Below the pieces are notes generated by a model that had not been told where the DNA came from, did not search any database, and saw only the letters and a list, made by a program, of their open reading frames with translations. From Mobilitalea sp. (lineage in GTDB: Bacteria; Bacillota_A; Clostridia; Lachnospirales; Lachnospiraceae), in the NCBI GenBank assembly GCA_029974875.1, contig JARKQP010000680.1, positions 1 through 9,057 of the forward strand: DNA of 9,057 bases, written 5' to 3'. Below are positions 1 through 5,098 of this stretch, piece after piece. A program made the translations under genes and the position numbers. Within the stretch, counting starts at the first letter, position 1, and every line of letters starts with the position of its first letter.

Positions 1-95
1 GCCGTTGTTGTGGTTTTTGCCAATGCCTCCGCTGAAAAGCTCAGTCCAGCTATGATGGCTGCAAAAAGGATGAATAAGGTTCTTTTCAATTTCAT
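1..95 (-). CDS. Secreted or cell-surface protein, N-terminal part only
   Basis: The first 31 codons of a gene that runs off the left edge. They begin MKLKRTLFILFAAIIAGLSF and continue with an AEALA-K junction followed by a run of threonines. This is a classic Sec signal peptide: a basic start (K2, K4, R5), a hydrophobic core over about residues 6-20, and an A-x-A type signal peptidase I site after residue 26. The ATG is supported by GGGAGAG (minus strand of 105-111), 9 nt upstream. The mature protein lies outside the window, so its function cannot be assigned; a Thr-rich linker would fit a wall-associated or secreted enzyme. It is preceded by a long leader full of hairpins, which suggests control in the 5' UTR. 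The start is fairly certain, the identity is not. Confidence 0.75.
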   Translation of the reverse strand, partial: MKLKRTLFILFAAIIAGLSFSAEALAKTTTT

Positions 96-128
96 CTGCA
101 ATCACTCTCCCATCTTATTATTAGATCA

Positions 129-240
129 TCTGGTGCTGTCGCATTCTGCCCCAGACCCAGCCTAAACTTCTTGCGGACCGGTTAATCAAGCCCCAGTCCT
201 GCTACAAGGTTAAGGACTGTCGGCCGGAACAGTGCTTCCG
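129..240 (-). promoter_or_regulatory. Structured 5' leader of the left-edge secreted-protein gene
   Basis: Three hairpins lie between the secreted-protein start codon (95) and 240. From distal to proximal on the minus strand they are: CGGAA/TTCCG (236-240 with 225-229); a perfect 7-bp stem CAGTCCT/AGGACTG (213-219 with 194-200) closing a 12-nt loop; and an 8-bp stem with one mismatch (148-155 with 129-136) just before the ribosome binding site. No poly-T intrinsic terminator is visible. A TATACT -10-like hexamer sits at 286-291 (minus) but has no good -35, so the transcript start is unknown. The nucleotides CCGACAG and TTAACCTTGTAG around the middle stem loosely resemble the 3' end of the ydaO c-di-AMP riboswitch, but the rest of that aptamer was not found. 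Treated as a structured leader of unknown class. Confidence 0.35.
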
Positions 241-317
241 TCTTTTATTTTGCATCTAATTTCCAGTTTTGGATAGCTATGCGATAGTATAGGTAGGGGG
301 TAAAAGCGCAGGAAATA

Positions 318-371
318 ATGAGGATATCCCTTTCTATGAGTTCAAAATTCATAGCTTTGGGATATCCTCAT
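318..371. repeat. 54-bp two-tier inverted repeat (hairpin)
   Basis: Perfect 13-bp arms ATGAGGATATCCC (318-330) and GGGATATCCTCAT (359-371) enclose a second stem, CTATGAGTT (334-342) with AATTCATAG (346-354), and a 3-nt loop. Only 3-4 unpaired bases separate the two stems, so almost the whole segment folds on itself. The inner stem has one G-T position that becomes a G-U pair only in RNA from the plus strand. Neither side carries a convincing T tract, which argues against a plain intrinsic terminator. It lies between the LuxR-type gene and the secreted-protein gene. It could be an RNA element, a protein-binding cruciform or a small dispersed repeat. Confidence 0.8.
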
Positions 372-407
372 CAAATAGCTCTGTATAAAATAGCTGCCTG
401 CCCCTAA

Positions 408-512
408 TGCGGTGTCCAATTGATAACTATGGTAATTATAATCAGGTACTTTAGCCGCACAGTGTGAAAGCGGCTGAATTGACTTTACCATAAATACCAA
501 GCGGACACCACA
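408..512. repeat. Triple-nested inverted repeat next to the LuxR-type stop codon
   Basis: Three concentric stems share one axis. The outer is GGTGTCC (411-417) with GGACACC (503-509), extendable to 408-417/503-512 with one mismatch. The middle is TATGGTAA (428-435) with TTACCATA (485-492). The inner is AGCCGC (453-458) with GCGGCT (470-475), extendable to 9 bp with a G-U on the plus strand. They are separated by internal loops of roughly 10-17 nt. The outer arm ends one base before the stop codon of the regulator gene (513-515). This is what a folded RNA of about 105 nt, or a DNA-cruciform recognition site, would look like. It could serve as the 3' end of the regulator transcript, but no T tract follows on the minus strand. 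Confidence 0.7.
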
Positions 513-2201
513 CTAGCCTTCTTTTTCAGACACAGTTTCCTTGTATCCGAACATGGCGAAAAGCTCGGACAGGCTGTTGATATTTAGTTTTTTATAAAGC
601 GAGGTGCAGTGGAACCCAACCGTCGCATAGCTGATCTGGAGCTCTATCCCGATCTGTTTGCGGGAGCTCCCGCCCAGCAGCAGGGCACAAACCTCTATTT
701 CCCTGGGTGTCAGGTTGTATCCTGCCAGCACCTCACCAATATCCGCTGTCTGCCCGGCCGGTGCACATAGCTGTCCTATGCGCATCATCAGCGCGGATTT
801 TGTATCGGAACCGCATTTTGACAGGATGCTTCTAATTATAGCTTTGGCTTCATGCTGGCTGATGCCTATGTAATATGCCAGCATTTCCTCATCGTGGTCG
901 GCGATCAGATAGGAAAGCACCTCCTGCTCCCTCTGTGTGAACAGGATATTCTGGGGCAGGGTGCTTAAAAAGCTGCTGCGGATCTGGATTACTGCCGGAT
1001 GATTCGGGGGCAGCAGGATCTCCTTTTCCTTCTGGCTCTCTATATATTCGCGCTGTGCATTTATCTTTTTCACAAAGGAGTCCACTGCGGGTATCAGCAA
1101 AAAGAGCCCAAAAATAAAGGGCAGGGCCGCAACAGCCGCTTTTGGATGGGTCGTCAGCCACGGAGCTGCGGCTTTTACAAGAATCAGGGACAGGTAGTGC
1201 ACCGTAGCGTTGAGGCACAAAAACAGCCGGAGCTTGAGATATTTATTCCCGTAGGTGAAAAAAATGCTGTAAATCAGCCAGATATAAAATGTGTTTGCGA
1301 ACAAATAGGACGGCTGGATAAAGGTGTCCACAAGCAGGCGGCTTTCGCCCTCCAAAGCAAGGAAAGAGATAAAACCACCGGCCATCATAATAATAAACAG
1401 CCGTACCGTATTCGTAATCGTGAAGAAGCGGCTAAACCGCAGCATGCAAAAGAGCGTAACGGCACTGGGAAGGATCTGATAGGAATTGAGCCAGAAGCTC
1501 TCTGGCATCTTCGGGACGATGATCCCCTGATACAAGGACAGACAAATCTGAAACGTCGCCACATAGACCAGGGTTGGCCAAGTGTCGCGGAGCTGAAAAT
1601 CATTTTCCCGCAGGGAATACCGGATTTCCATATCATTTCCCCGGAATGCAAGGCTGAGCATCATGCTGGCCAGCAGCGTTGCGGCCTGAATGCCAAAGAA
1701 CAGCACCGGAAACCTGTCCACCGGAGCGATCGCATAGGTATAGATATAGGTTCTTATAAAAATATAAGCGATGGCCACAGCCCTGACGGGATTTGGCTTT
1801 GATATGTAAAAGAACATGCCGTAAAAAAGCCTGTATCCGATGAACCCGATACAAAGTCCCCCAGCCGCCGCAGAGATGACTAACAGCTCCTTTGTAGGCG
1901 AGAGCGCTAGAATCTGCATCAGGGAAAAGGCCAGGATATGCAGCGTTATCCATATGGGGCGTGGGGAAGAAAGGTATTCGCCCCTGATAAAGAAAAAACC
2001 AAAAAGGACGGATGCAACACAGGCTACCTGGAACACAGCAAGTACATCATTGAAGCGCAGACCCATGGACGCGATATGGATTTCAAGGTTAACGCTGTCC
2101 CAGAAGGCCGTATACCAGCAATACATCGCTACAAAGGCAGCGGTGACCGTATACGCGCTTCTTTCCTTTTTATCGTTTTTCAGCCTGGTAATCAGCTCCA
2201 T
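513..2201 (-). CDS. 12-TM membrane protein with tandem C-terminal LuxR-type HTH segments
   Basis: 562 aa. About residues 20-380 hold some twelve hydrophobic segments with an MFS-like layout. The C-terminal 180 residues are soluble. A canonical LuxR/GerE helix-turn-helix occupies about 497-555 (LTPREIEVCALLLGG, then IGIELQISYATVGFHCTSLY, then KKLNINSLSEL). A second, degenerate copy lies just before it at about 421-474 (FTQREQEVLSYLIA, then IGISQHEAKAI). The predicted role is a one-component, membrane-tethered transcription regulator whose membrane domain senses or binds a ligand; the ligand is unknown. Similar 12-TM LuxR proteins occur in gut Actinomycetota and clostridia. The ATG follows AAGGGG (minus strand of 2212-2217) with a 10-nt gap. 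Sampled 60-base lines are more GC-rich here (33/60 at 601-660) than in the flavoprotein gene upstream (17/60 at 2341-2400), which may mean separate ancestry. Targets are unknown; the left-edge gene is the nearest candidate. Confidence 0.9.
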   Translation of the reverse strand: MELITRLKNDKKERSAYTVTAAFVAMYCWYTAFWDSVNLEIHIASMGLRFNDVLAVFQVACVASVLFGFFFIRGEYLSSPRPIWITLHILAFSLMQILALSPTKELLVISAAAGGLCIGFIGYRLFYGMFFYISKPNPVRAVAIAYIFIRTYIYTYAIAPVDRFPVLFFGIQAATLLASMMLSLAFRGNDMEIRYSLRENDFQLRDTWPTLVYVATFQICLSLYQGIIVPKMPESFWLNSYQILPSAVTLFCMLRFSRFFTITNTVRLFIIMMAGGFISFLALEGESRLLVDTFIQPSYLFANTFYIWLIYSIFFTYGNKYLKLRLFLCLNATVHYLSLILVKAAAPWLTTHPKAAVAALPFIFGLFLLIPAVDSFVKKINAQREYIESQKEKEILLPPNHPAVIQIRSSFLSTLPQNILFTQREQEVLSYLIADHDEEMLAYYIGISQHEAKAIIRSILSKCGSDTKSALMMRIGQLCAPAGQTADIGEVLAGYNLTPREIEVCALLLGGSSRKQIGIELQISYATVGFHCTSLYKKLNINSLSELFAMFGYKETVSEKEG

Positions 2202-2227
2202 CCCCTACCCACCCCTTATGGCTAAGT

Positions 2228-2255
2228 ATTATATAAAGATAAAATCAACAATCAA
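2228..2255 (-). promoter_or_regulatory. SigA-type promoter of the LuxR-type regulator gene
   Basis: On the minus strand TTGATT (2250-2255) is followed after 16 nt by a perfect TATAAT (2228-2233). Transcription would start near 2221, giving a leader of about 20 nt that contains the AAGGGG ribosome binding site. It sits just after the stop codon of the upstream flavoprotein gene, so the regulator can be transcribed on its own. No intrinsic terminator is visible between the two genes, so read-through is also possible. Confidence 0.65.
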
Positions 2256-2269
2256 TTCTTCAATTATAA

Positions 2270-2971
2270 TTAAATAAAATAATCCCCCGCCATCTCTTCT
2301 TTCTTGTCAATACGGATAGCGCCAGCCTCAACTTTCTTGTTTCTTAAATATTTTATGACATCCTTAATGAATTCATCGCTTCCAACCACATAATAGATAG
2401 CGTCAGCCTGATCTGAAACCTTATCCAGGGTCTCATAAAATTTCCCCCTTGAGTCCATCCAATAGTTCTGATAACAGGAATCTGCCAGGTTATCCAGTTC
2501 AGCCTTATAAACAAACGCCTCCGATGAATTAATATTAATATTAATCAATTTGGGGATGTGGGTATTATCCTTGAAAAATCTATGTATCAAAGGCCTCATA
2601 GTGGCAACTCCTACACCCATTGACACTAATATAACCGGTCTGTCCTCCCGCCTTAAAGACATCCTGGATCCGATTTTAAATAGAATTACTTCATCCCCTA
2701 TCTGCAATTCAGATAATTTCTCTTTAAATTCAGATAAGGGAGCTAAAATCCTTGTAGTAAATCCAATTTTATCATCCTCAGGCAAGGTCATAATGGACAT
2801 ATGATGAACCCAATTCTTGTTTGGCTGCGGATCCACATCAAAGCCTAACAACCCTATATGGGTATGGGCTCCTTCAAGCCAAGTAAGCCCTGTTGGTTTT
2901 TCCAGCAGGTAGGTCATGGTTCCCGGTGCCTCCTGTATTATATCAGTAATTTTTACCTTGTATTTCTCCAT
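2270..2971 (-). CDS. Ferredoxin-NAD(P)+ reductase-like flavoprotein (FAD/NAD domains, no Fe-S)
   Basis: 233 aa, the size of a bare FNR-type module. The N-terminal beta-barrel (about 1-105) has HHMSI at 56-60 in the place of the RxYS flavin motif (RxYT in other members). The C-terminal nucleotide fold (about 110-233) has the glycine-rich turn MGVGVATMRPL (118-128), VVGSDE (195-200) where the family has the C/V-G-P segment, and a short tail ending AGDYFI. It should move electrons between NAD(P)H and a protein or small-molecule partner in the cytoplasm. There is no Cys cluster, so it is neither PyrK-like nor a ferredoxin fusion, and the partner is not visible here. The frame is open to an ATG at 3115, but the ATG at 2971 has a strong AAGGAGG (2978-2984) 6 nt upstream and starts the conserved domain, so it is chosen. 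Substrate unknown. Confidence 0.8.
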   Translation of the reverse strand: MEKYKVKITDIIQEAPGTMTYLLEKPTGLTWLEGAHTHIGLLGFDVDPQPNKNWVHHMSIMTLPEDDKIGFTTRILAPLSEFKEKLSELQIGDEVILFKIGSRMSLRREDRPVILVSMGVGVATMRPLIHRFFKDNTHIPKLINININSSEAFVYKAELDNLADSCYQNYWMDSRGKFYETLDKVSDQADAIYYVVGSDEFIKDVIKYLRNKKVEAGAIRIDKKEEMAGDYFI

Positions 2972-3128
2972 ACATTTCCTCCTTATATAAAAGTCTGTTG
3001 TATAATCAATCTCACGATTAATAATATTATGGAAAAATCGGAATACCGCTTCCATTGCCCTATACGGAATGAACCAGCAGTCCCGTCTGTTTGTCTTAAA
3101 GGACGTCATCCTCAAATTGTGTGATATT

Positions 3129-3157
3129 ATTTTACATCAATTCGGAGGGTTATACAA
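3129..3157 (-). promoter_or_regulatory. Possible promoter of the flavoprotein gene
   Basis: On the minus strand TTGTAT (3152-3157), a 17-nt spacer and TAAAAT (3129-3134) give a moderate SigA match. The start point would be near 3122 and the leader about 150 nt. A closer TTGATT-16-TATAAG match was rejected because its -10 overlaps the ribosome binding site. The -35 is weak, so this remains a candidate only. Confidence 0.3.
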
Positions 3158-3257
3158 ATATATCTTTTTCAGCTTATCCAACAGCTCTGCTATAGCTTAG
3201 GCCTTCATGATCTATTTTTTATCTGCTCTTGCTTTCTGAAATGCTGTCATTTAGAAT

Positions 3258-3271
3258 ATTCCTATAGGAAT
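3258..3271. promoter_or_regulatory. Perfect 14-bp palindrome, possible operator
   Basis: ATTCCTATAGGAAT is a perfect palindrome in the 400-bp divergent region between the flavoprotein gene and the DUF4491 gene. It ends 31 bp upstream of the TTGACA hexamer assigned to the DUF4491 gene. Position and symmetry suit a dimeric regulator, but no family is recognised. The rest of 2972-3371 shows only the candidate promoters and the ribosome binding sites; no gene is supported there. Confidence 0.35.
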
Positions 3272-3302
3272 CAATTTCCACTTGCTTGGACTGCATCGAA
3301 AA

Positions 3303-3334
3303 TTGACATCATTGGCACCCCGGATACATAAGAT
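3303..3334 (+). promoter_or_regulatory. Possible promoter of the DUF4491 gene
   Basis: A perfect -35 hexamer TTGACA (3303-3308) is followed by weak -10 options: TACATA at 3325-3330 (16-nt spacer) or TAAGAT at 3329-3334 (20-nt spacer). The ribosome binding site AAGGAG (3355-3360) and the ATG at 3372 lie downstream at sensible distances. The good -35 and the position support it; the poor -10 keeps confidence low. Confidence 0.4.
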
Positions 3335-3371
3335 ATTCTAATACATATGAAAATAAGGAGACCTTAACACA

Positions 3372-3650
3372 ATGCAGGGAATTTTAATTGGTTTTTGTTC
3401 GTTCTTACTCATTGGATTATTTCATCCGATTGTGATTAAAGCCGAGTACTATTTTACAAAGCGTATCTATCCCGCTTTTATCATTGCCGGAATACTTTGT
3501 CTGATAGCCGCATTCTTTACGAAATATGATTTTTTATCTGCCCTTTTAGGCGTTACCGGCTTCTCCTGCTTCTGGAGCGTCAAAGAATTATTCGAGCAGG
3601 AGAAAAGAGTTGAAAGGGGATGGTTTCCGAAAAATCCGAAAAGGAAATAA
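3372..3650 (+). CDS. DUF4491 family small membrane protein
   Basis: 92 aa. It carries the DUF4491 pattern nearly end to end: GLFHPIVIKAEYYF (15-28), TGFSCFWSVKELFEQ (62-76) and the closing signature KRVERGWFPKNPKRK (78-92). Three hydrophobic segments (about 4-22, 34-49 and 54-70) make it an integral membrane protein with a positively charged C-terminus, probably cytoplasmic. The family is widespread in Bacillota and Bacteroidota and has no known function. AAGGAG lies 11 nt before the ATG, slightly long but usable. It is the only plus-strand gene in the window, divergent from the flavoprotein gene and convergent with the acetyltransferase, with only 12 bp between the two stop codons and no clear terminator. 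Confidence 0.9.
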   Translation: MQGILIGFCSFLLIGLFHPIVIKAEYYFTKRIYPAFIIAGILCLIAAFFTKYDFLSALLGVTGFSCFWSVKELFEQEKRVERGWFPKNPKRK

Positions 3651-3662
3651 TGGAAGGCTCAT

Positions 3663-4277
3663 TTATGGCTGCCTGATAAAACAATATTGACAAAAATCTG
3701 TGTCTTTTTGGGCTATGGTTTTTACCAGTTCAAACCCGAAGTGCTGATAAATCGGTATATTATCAGCCGTGTTTGTTTCTAATACCACCGGAATAGCTTT
3801 CTCCCTACAGGCATTGATTATTGGCATGATCAATGCCCTGAAGTCCCCTTTTCCCCTGCTGTTCTTTGCTATTGCAATAATTTTTATATGATAATAGTTA
3901 CCCCTGACGAATTCTTTTTGCCACTTCAAATCGACACTTTTTAAGGCTTCCTCACAATTTTGGGCATATAGCTTAAGATCACTGCCTTTTGTGGAATGGG
4001 AAAGCTTAAATTGACCCAAAATGCTTAAGATAAGTACTTTGGCTGGCTTATATTTCTTTTTTTCATAACCTACAATAACTGAGTTCATACTGTCATCCAG
4101 CGAATTCATTTCGCAGGTTTTATGAAGCACCGGCATTTGCAATAAAAACAGCTTTTCTAAAAATTCTTCCGGATTTTCTATTCCTTTTATTTGCTTAGCA
4201 ATCAGTTGATCCTCCCAAAAGCATTCCGATAACAGCCTGGCTATTTTATGATAGTGCTCTTGTCTTATTTTTATCAT
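3663..4277 (-). CDS. GNAT family N-acetyltransferase
   Basis: 204 aa. The C-terminal part has the GNAT acetyl-CoA fold: a beta strand HIKIIAIAKNS (130-140), the pyrophosphate-binding loop RGKG (141-144; family Q/RxxGxG/A), then VVLETNTADNIPIYQHFGFE (164-183) with the tyrosine at 177 and the GFE strand typical of motif B. It probably transfers an acetyl group from acetyl-CoA to an amine; the substrate cannot be read from the sequence. The N-terminal 120 residues are less conserved and would form the acceptor site. GGAGGG (minus strand of 4287-4292) lies 9 nt before the ATG. It starts 47 bp after the winged-helix regulator gene on the same strand, with no promoter or terminator between them, so the two are very likely co-transcribed. 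Confidence 0.85.
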   Translation of the reverse strand: MIKIRQEHYHKIARLLSECFWEDQLIAKQIKGIENPEEFLEKLFLLQMPVLHKTCEMNSLDDSMNSVIVGYEKKKYKPAKVLILSILGQFKLSHSTKGSDLKLYAQNCEEALKSVDLKWQKEFVRGNYYHIKIIAIAKNSRGKGDFRALIMPIINACREKAIPVVLETNTADNIPIYQHFGFELVKTIAQKDTDFCQYCFIRQP

Positions 4278-4324
4278 ACCTTTTATCCCTCCATCAAAAT
4301 CAGAAAATGTCTCTATTTTTCTCT

Positions 4325-4870
4325 CTATTTCTTATATACGGCGGAGCCTTTGAAGCCACACCCCTTATCAACCGGTGCTGAAATAATGGAAATATCCCTC
4401 GCTTTTCTTCCTTCCGCAAATTCCAAATTATACTTTTGGATAAGTCCGAATAACTCCGATAAAAATTGATCAAACTCCTGATCATCCAGCATTACTACTG
4501 AATCGCTTAAAAACAATTTATCCTTGGCAGGATCTGCATTTTCACTGTTTAAATAGCTTTGGAACCTCGCATATTTGTTCATTAAAAAACCCAATACATT
4601 CTGAGGAGCATTTTCCAATGTATTAATTCTTGATATTTCTTCTGTATTCAGGGCAAGGGTTCTTTCAAGGCTCCCCCGGATCTTTTTCTCGGATATAACA
4701 ACCAGAATATTGTTTTCCAGTAAAATACTGATATGACGGTATAGGGTAGTCCTCGGGACATCCTTGATTTTCCCACAAAGCTCCGTGGCAGTTAAGGTTT
4801 CTTTTGTAGAAAGCTCTTGTATAATTCTTATTCTGATAGGATTCAATATGATTTCCATTACATCTCTCAT
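4325..4870 (-). CDS. Winged-helix transcriptional regulator (ArsR/HTH_20-like)
   Basis: 181 aa. The N-terminal 75 residues form a winged helix: NPIRIRIIQEL (10-20, helix 1), LTATELCGKI (26-35), recognition helix PRTTLYRHISILLENNI (39-55), then a wing VVISEKKIRGSLERTLAL (57-74). This matches ArsR/HTH_20-type regulators. The C-terminal 100 residues are mostly helical, with no metal-binding Cys pair, so a metal sensor is unlikely; they may dimerise or bind a small ligand. Start at MRDVM: AAGGAGG (4880-4886) is 9 nt upstream, whereas the second ATG four codons later would be too far from it. It is the first gene of an operon with the GNAT gene. Its promoter lies between the arms of an inverted repeat, which suggests autoregulation. 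Confidence 0.85.
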   Translation of the reverse strand: MRDVMEIILNPIRIRIIQELSTKETLTATELCGKIKDVPRTTLYRHISILLENNILVVISEKKIRGSLERTLALNTEEISRINTLENAPQNVLGFLMNKYARFQSYLNSENADPAKDKLFLSDSVVMLDDQEFDQFLSELFGLIQKYNLEFAEGRKARDISIISAPVDKGCGFKGSAVYKK

Positions 4871-4885
4871 AACGCGCTTCCTCCT

Positions 4886-4925
4886 TTAATACCACTTTTT
4901 ATTATAATGCCAATAATGGTATTAA
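4886..4925. promoter_or_regulatory. Inverted-repeat operator candidate around the promoter
   Basis: Perfect 9-bp arms TTAATACCA (4886-4894) and TGGTATTAA (4917-4925) are 22 bp apart. One covers the -35/spacer edge and the other the predicted start site and ribosome-binding region, so a bound dimer would block transcription. A third, imperfect half-site (minus-strand TGGCAT at 4907-4912) lies inside the spacer, directly beside the -35 arm. The encoded winged-helix protein is the obvious candidate ligand; this is inferred, not shown. Confidence 0.6.
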
Positions 4926-4929
4926 TCAA
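4901..4929 (-). promoter_or_regulatory. SigA-type promoter of the regulator-acetyltransferase operon
   Basis: On the minus strand TTGATT (4924-4929), a 17-nt spacer and a perfect TATAAT (4901-4906). The start would fall near 4894, inside the downstream arm of the 9-bp inverted repeat, with the AAGGAGG site about 8 nt further on. This is the strongest promoter match in the window. Confidence 0.75.
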
Positions 4930-4970
4930 GTCCTAAATTACTGCTGCTATGGTTAATAATGTTTGACAAT

Positions 4971-5013
4971 AAAAATGCGGCCGCTTGCGACTTATTGTCA
5001 ATCAAGCGACCGC
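4971..5013 (-). terminator. Intrinsic terminator of the sensor-lipoprotein cluster
   Basis: In minus-strand RNA the arm GCGGUCGCUUG (5003-5013) pairs with CAAGCGGCCGC (4977-4987) over 11 bp with a single G-U, closing a 15-nt loop, and is followed by A and five U (4971-4975). It lies about 86 nt after the lipoprotein stop codon and closes the whole minus-strand cluster. The loop holds TTGACAATAA, which can also pair with TTATTGTCAA just after the stem (4963-4972). Confidence 0.85.
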
Positions 5014-5098
5014 CCATCATATGCGGAGCAGCTTTCCCCCTATAGGAAAAACCCCTTTGTAATAAAATTATATTTATCCTAAAAATGGCACTTACTTC

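Noticed and set aside
245..352. A 35-codon minus-strand frame starting MNFELIERD within the hairpin region.
   Set aside because: No ribosome binding site at a usable distance, and its first codons overlap the self-complementary element, so it is probably chance.
96..512. A c-di-GMP (GEMM), TPP, FMN, SAM, lysine or cobalamin riboswitch.
   Set aside because: None of their hallmark conserved core sequences was found by eye on the minus strand.
999..1802. A 267-codon open frame on the plus strand.
   Set aside because: It lies fully antisense to the 12-TM regulator gene, has no recognisable domain and reads as a low-complexity shadow of that gene.
2270..2971. Identification of the flavoprotein as PyrK.
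   Set aside because: The C-terminal cysteine cluster for the 2Fe-2S centre is missing and no pyrimidine gene is nearby.
2979..3006. TTGATT-16-TATAAG promoter match just before the flavoprotein gene.
   Set aside because: Its -10 overlaps the ribosome binding site, so the transcript would begin too late to carry it.
2972..3115. A 48-residue N-terminal extension of the flavoprotein.
   Set aside because: The AAGGAGG at 2978-2984 fits the ATG at 2971, and the extension does not look like part of an FNR domain.
3640..3680. A bidirectional terminator between the convergent DUF4491 and GNAT genes.
   Set aside because: Only a 5-bp TTTCC/GGAAA pairing inside the coding end is seen, with no GC-rich stem or T tract.
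3261..5048. The 10-mer CCTATAGGAA occurs at 3261-3270 and again at 5039-5048.
   Set aside because: Shared 10-mers are expected by chance in 9 kb, and the second copy lacks the full 14-bp palindrome.
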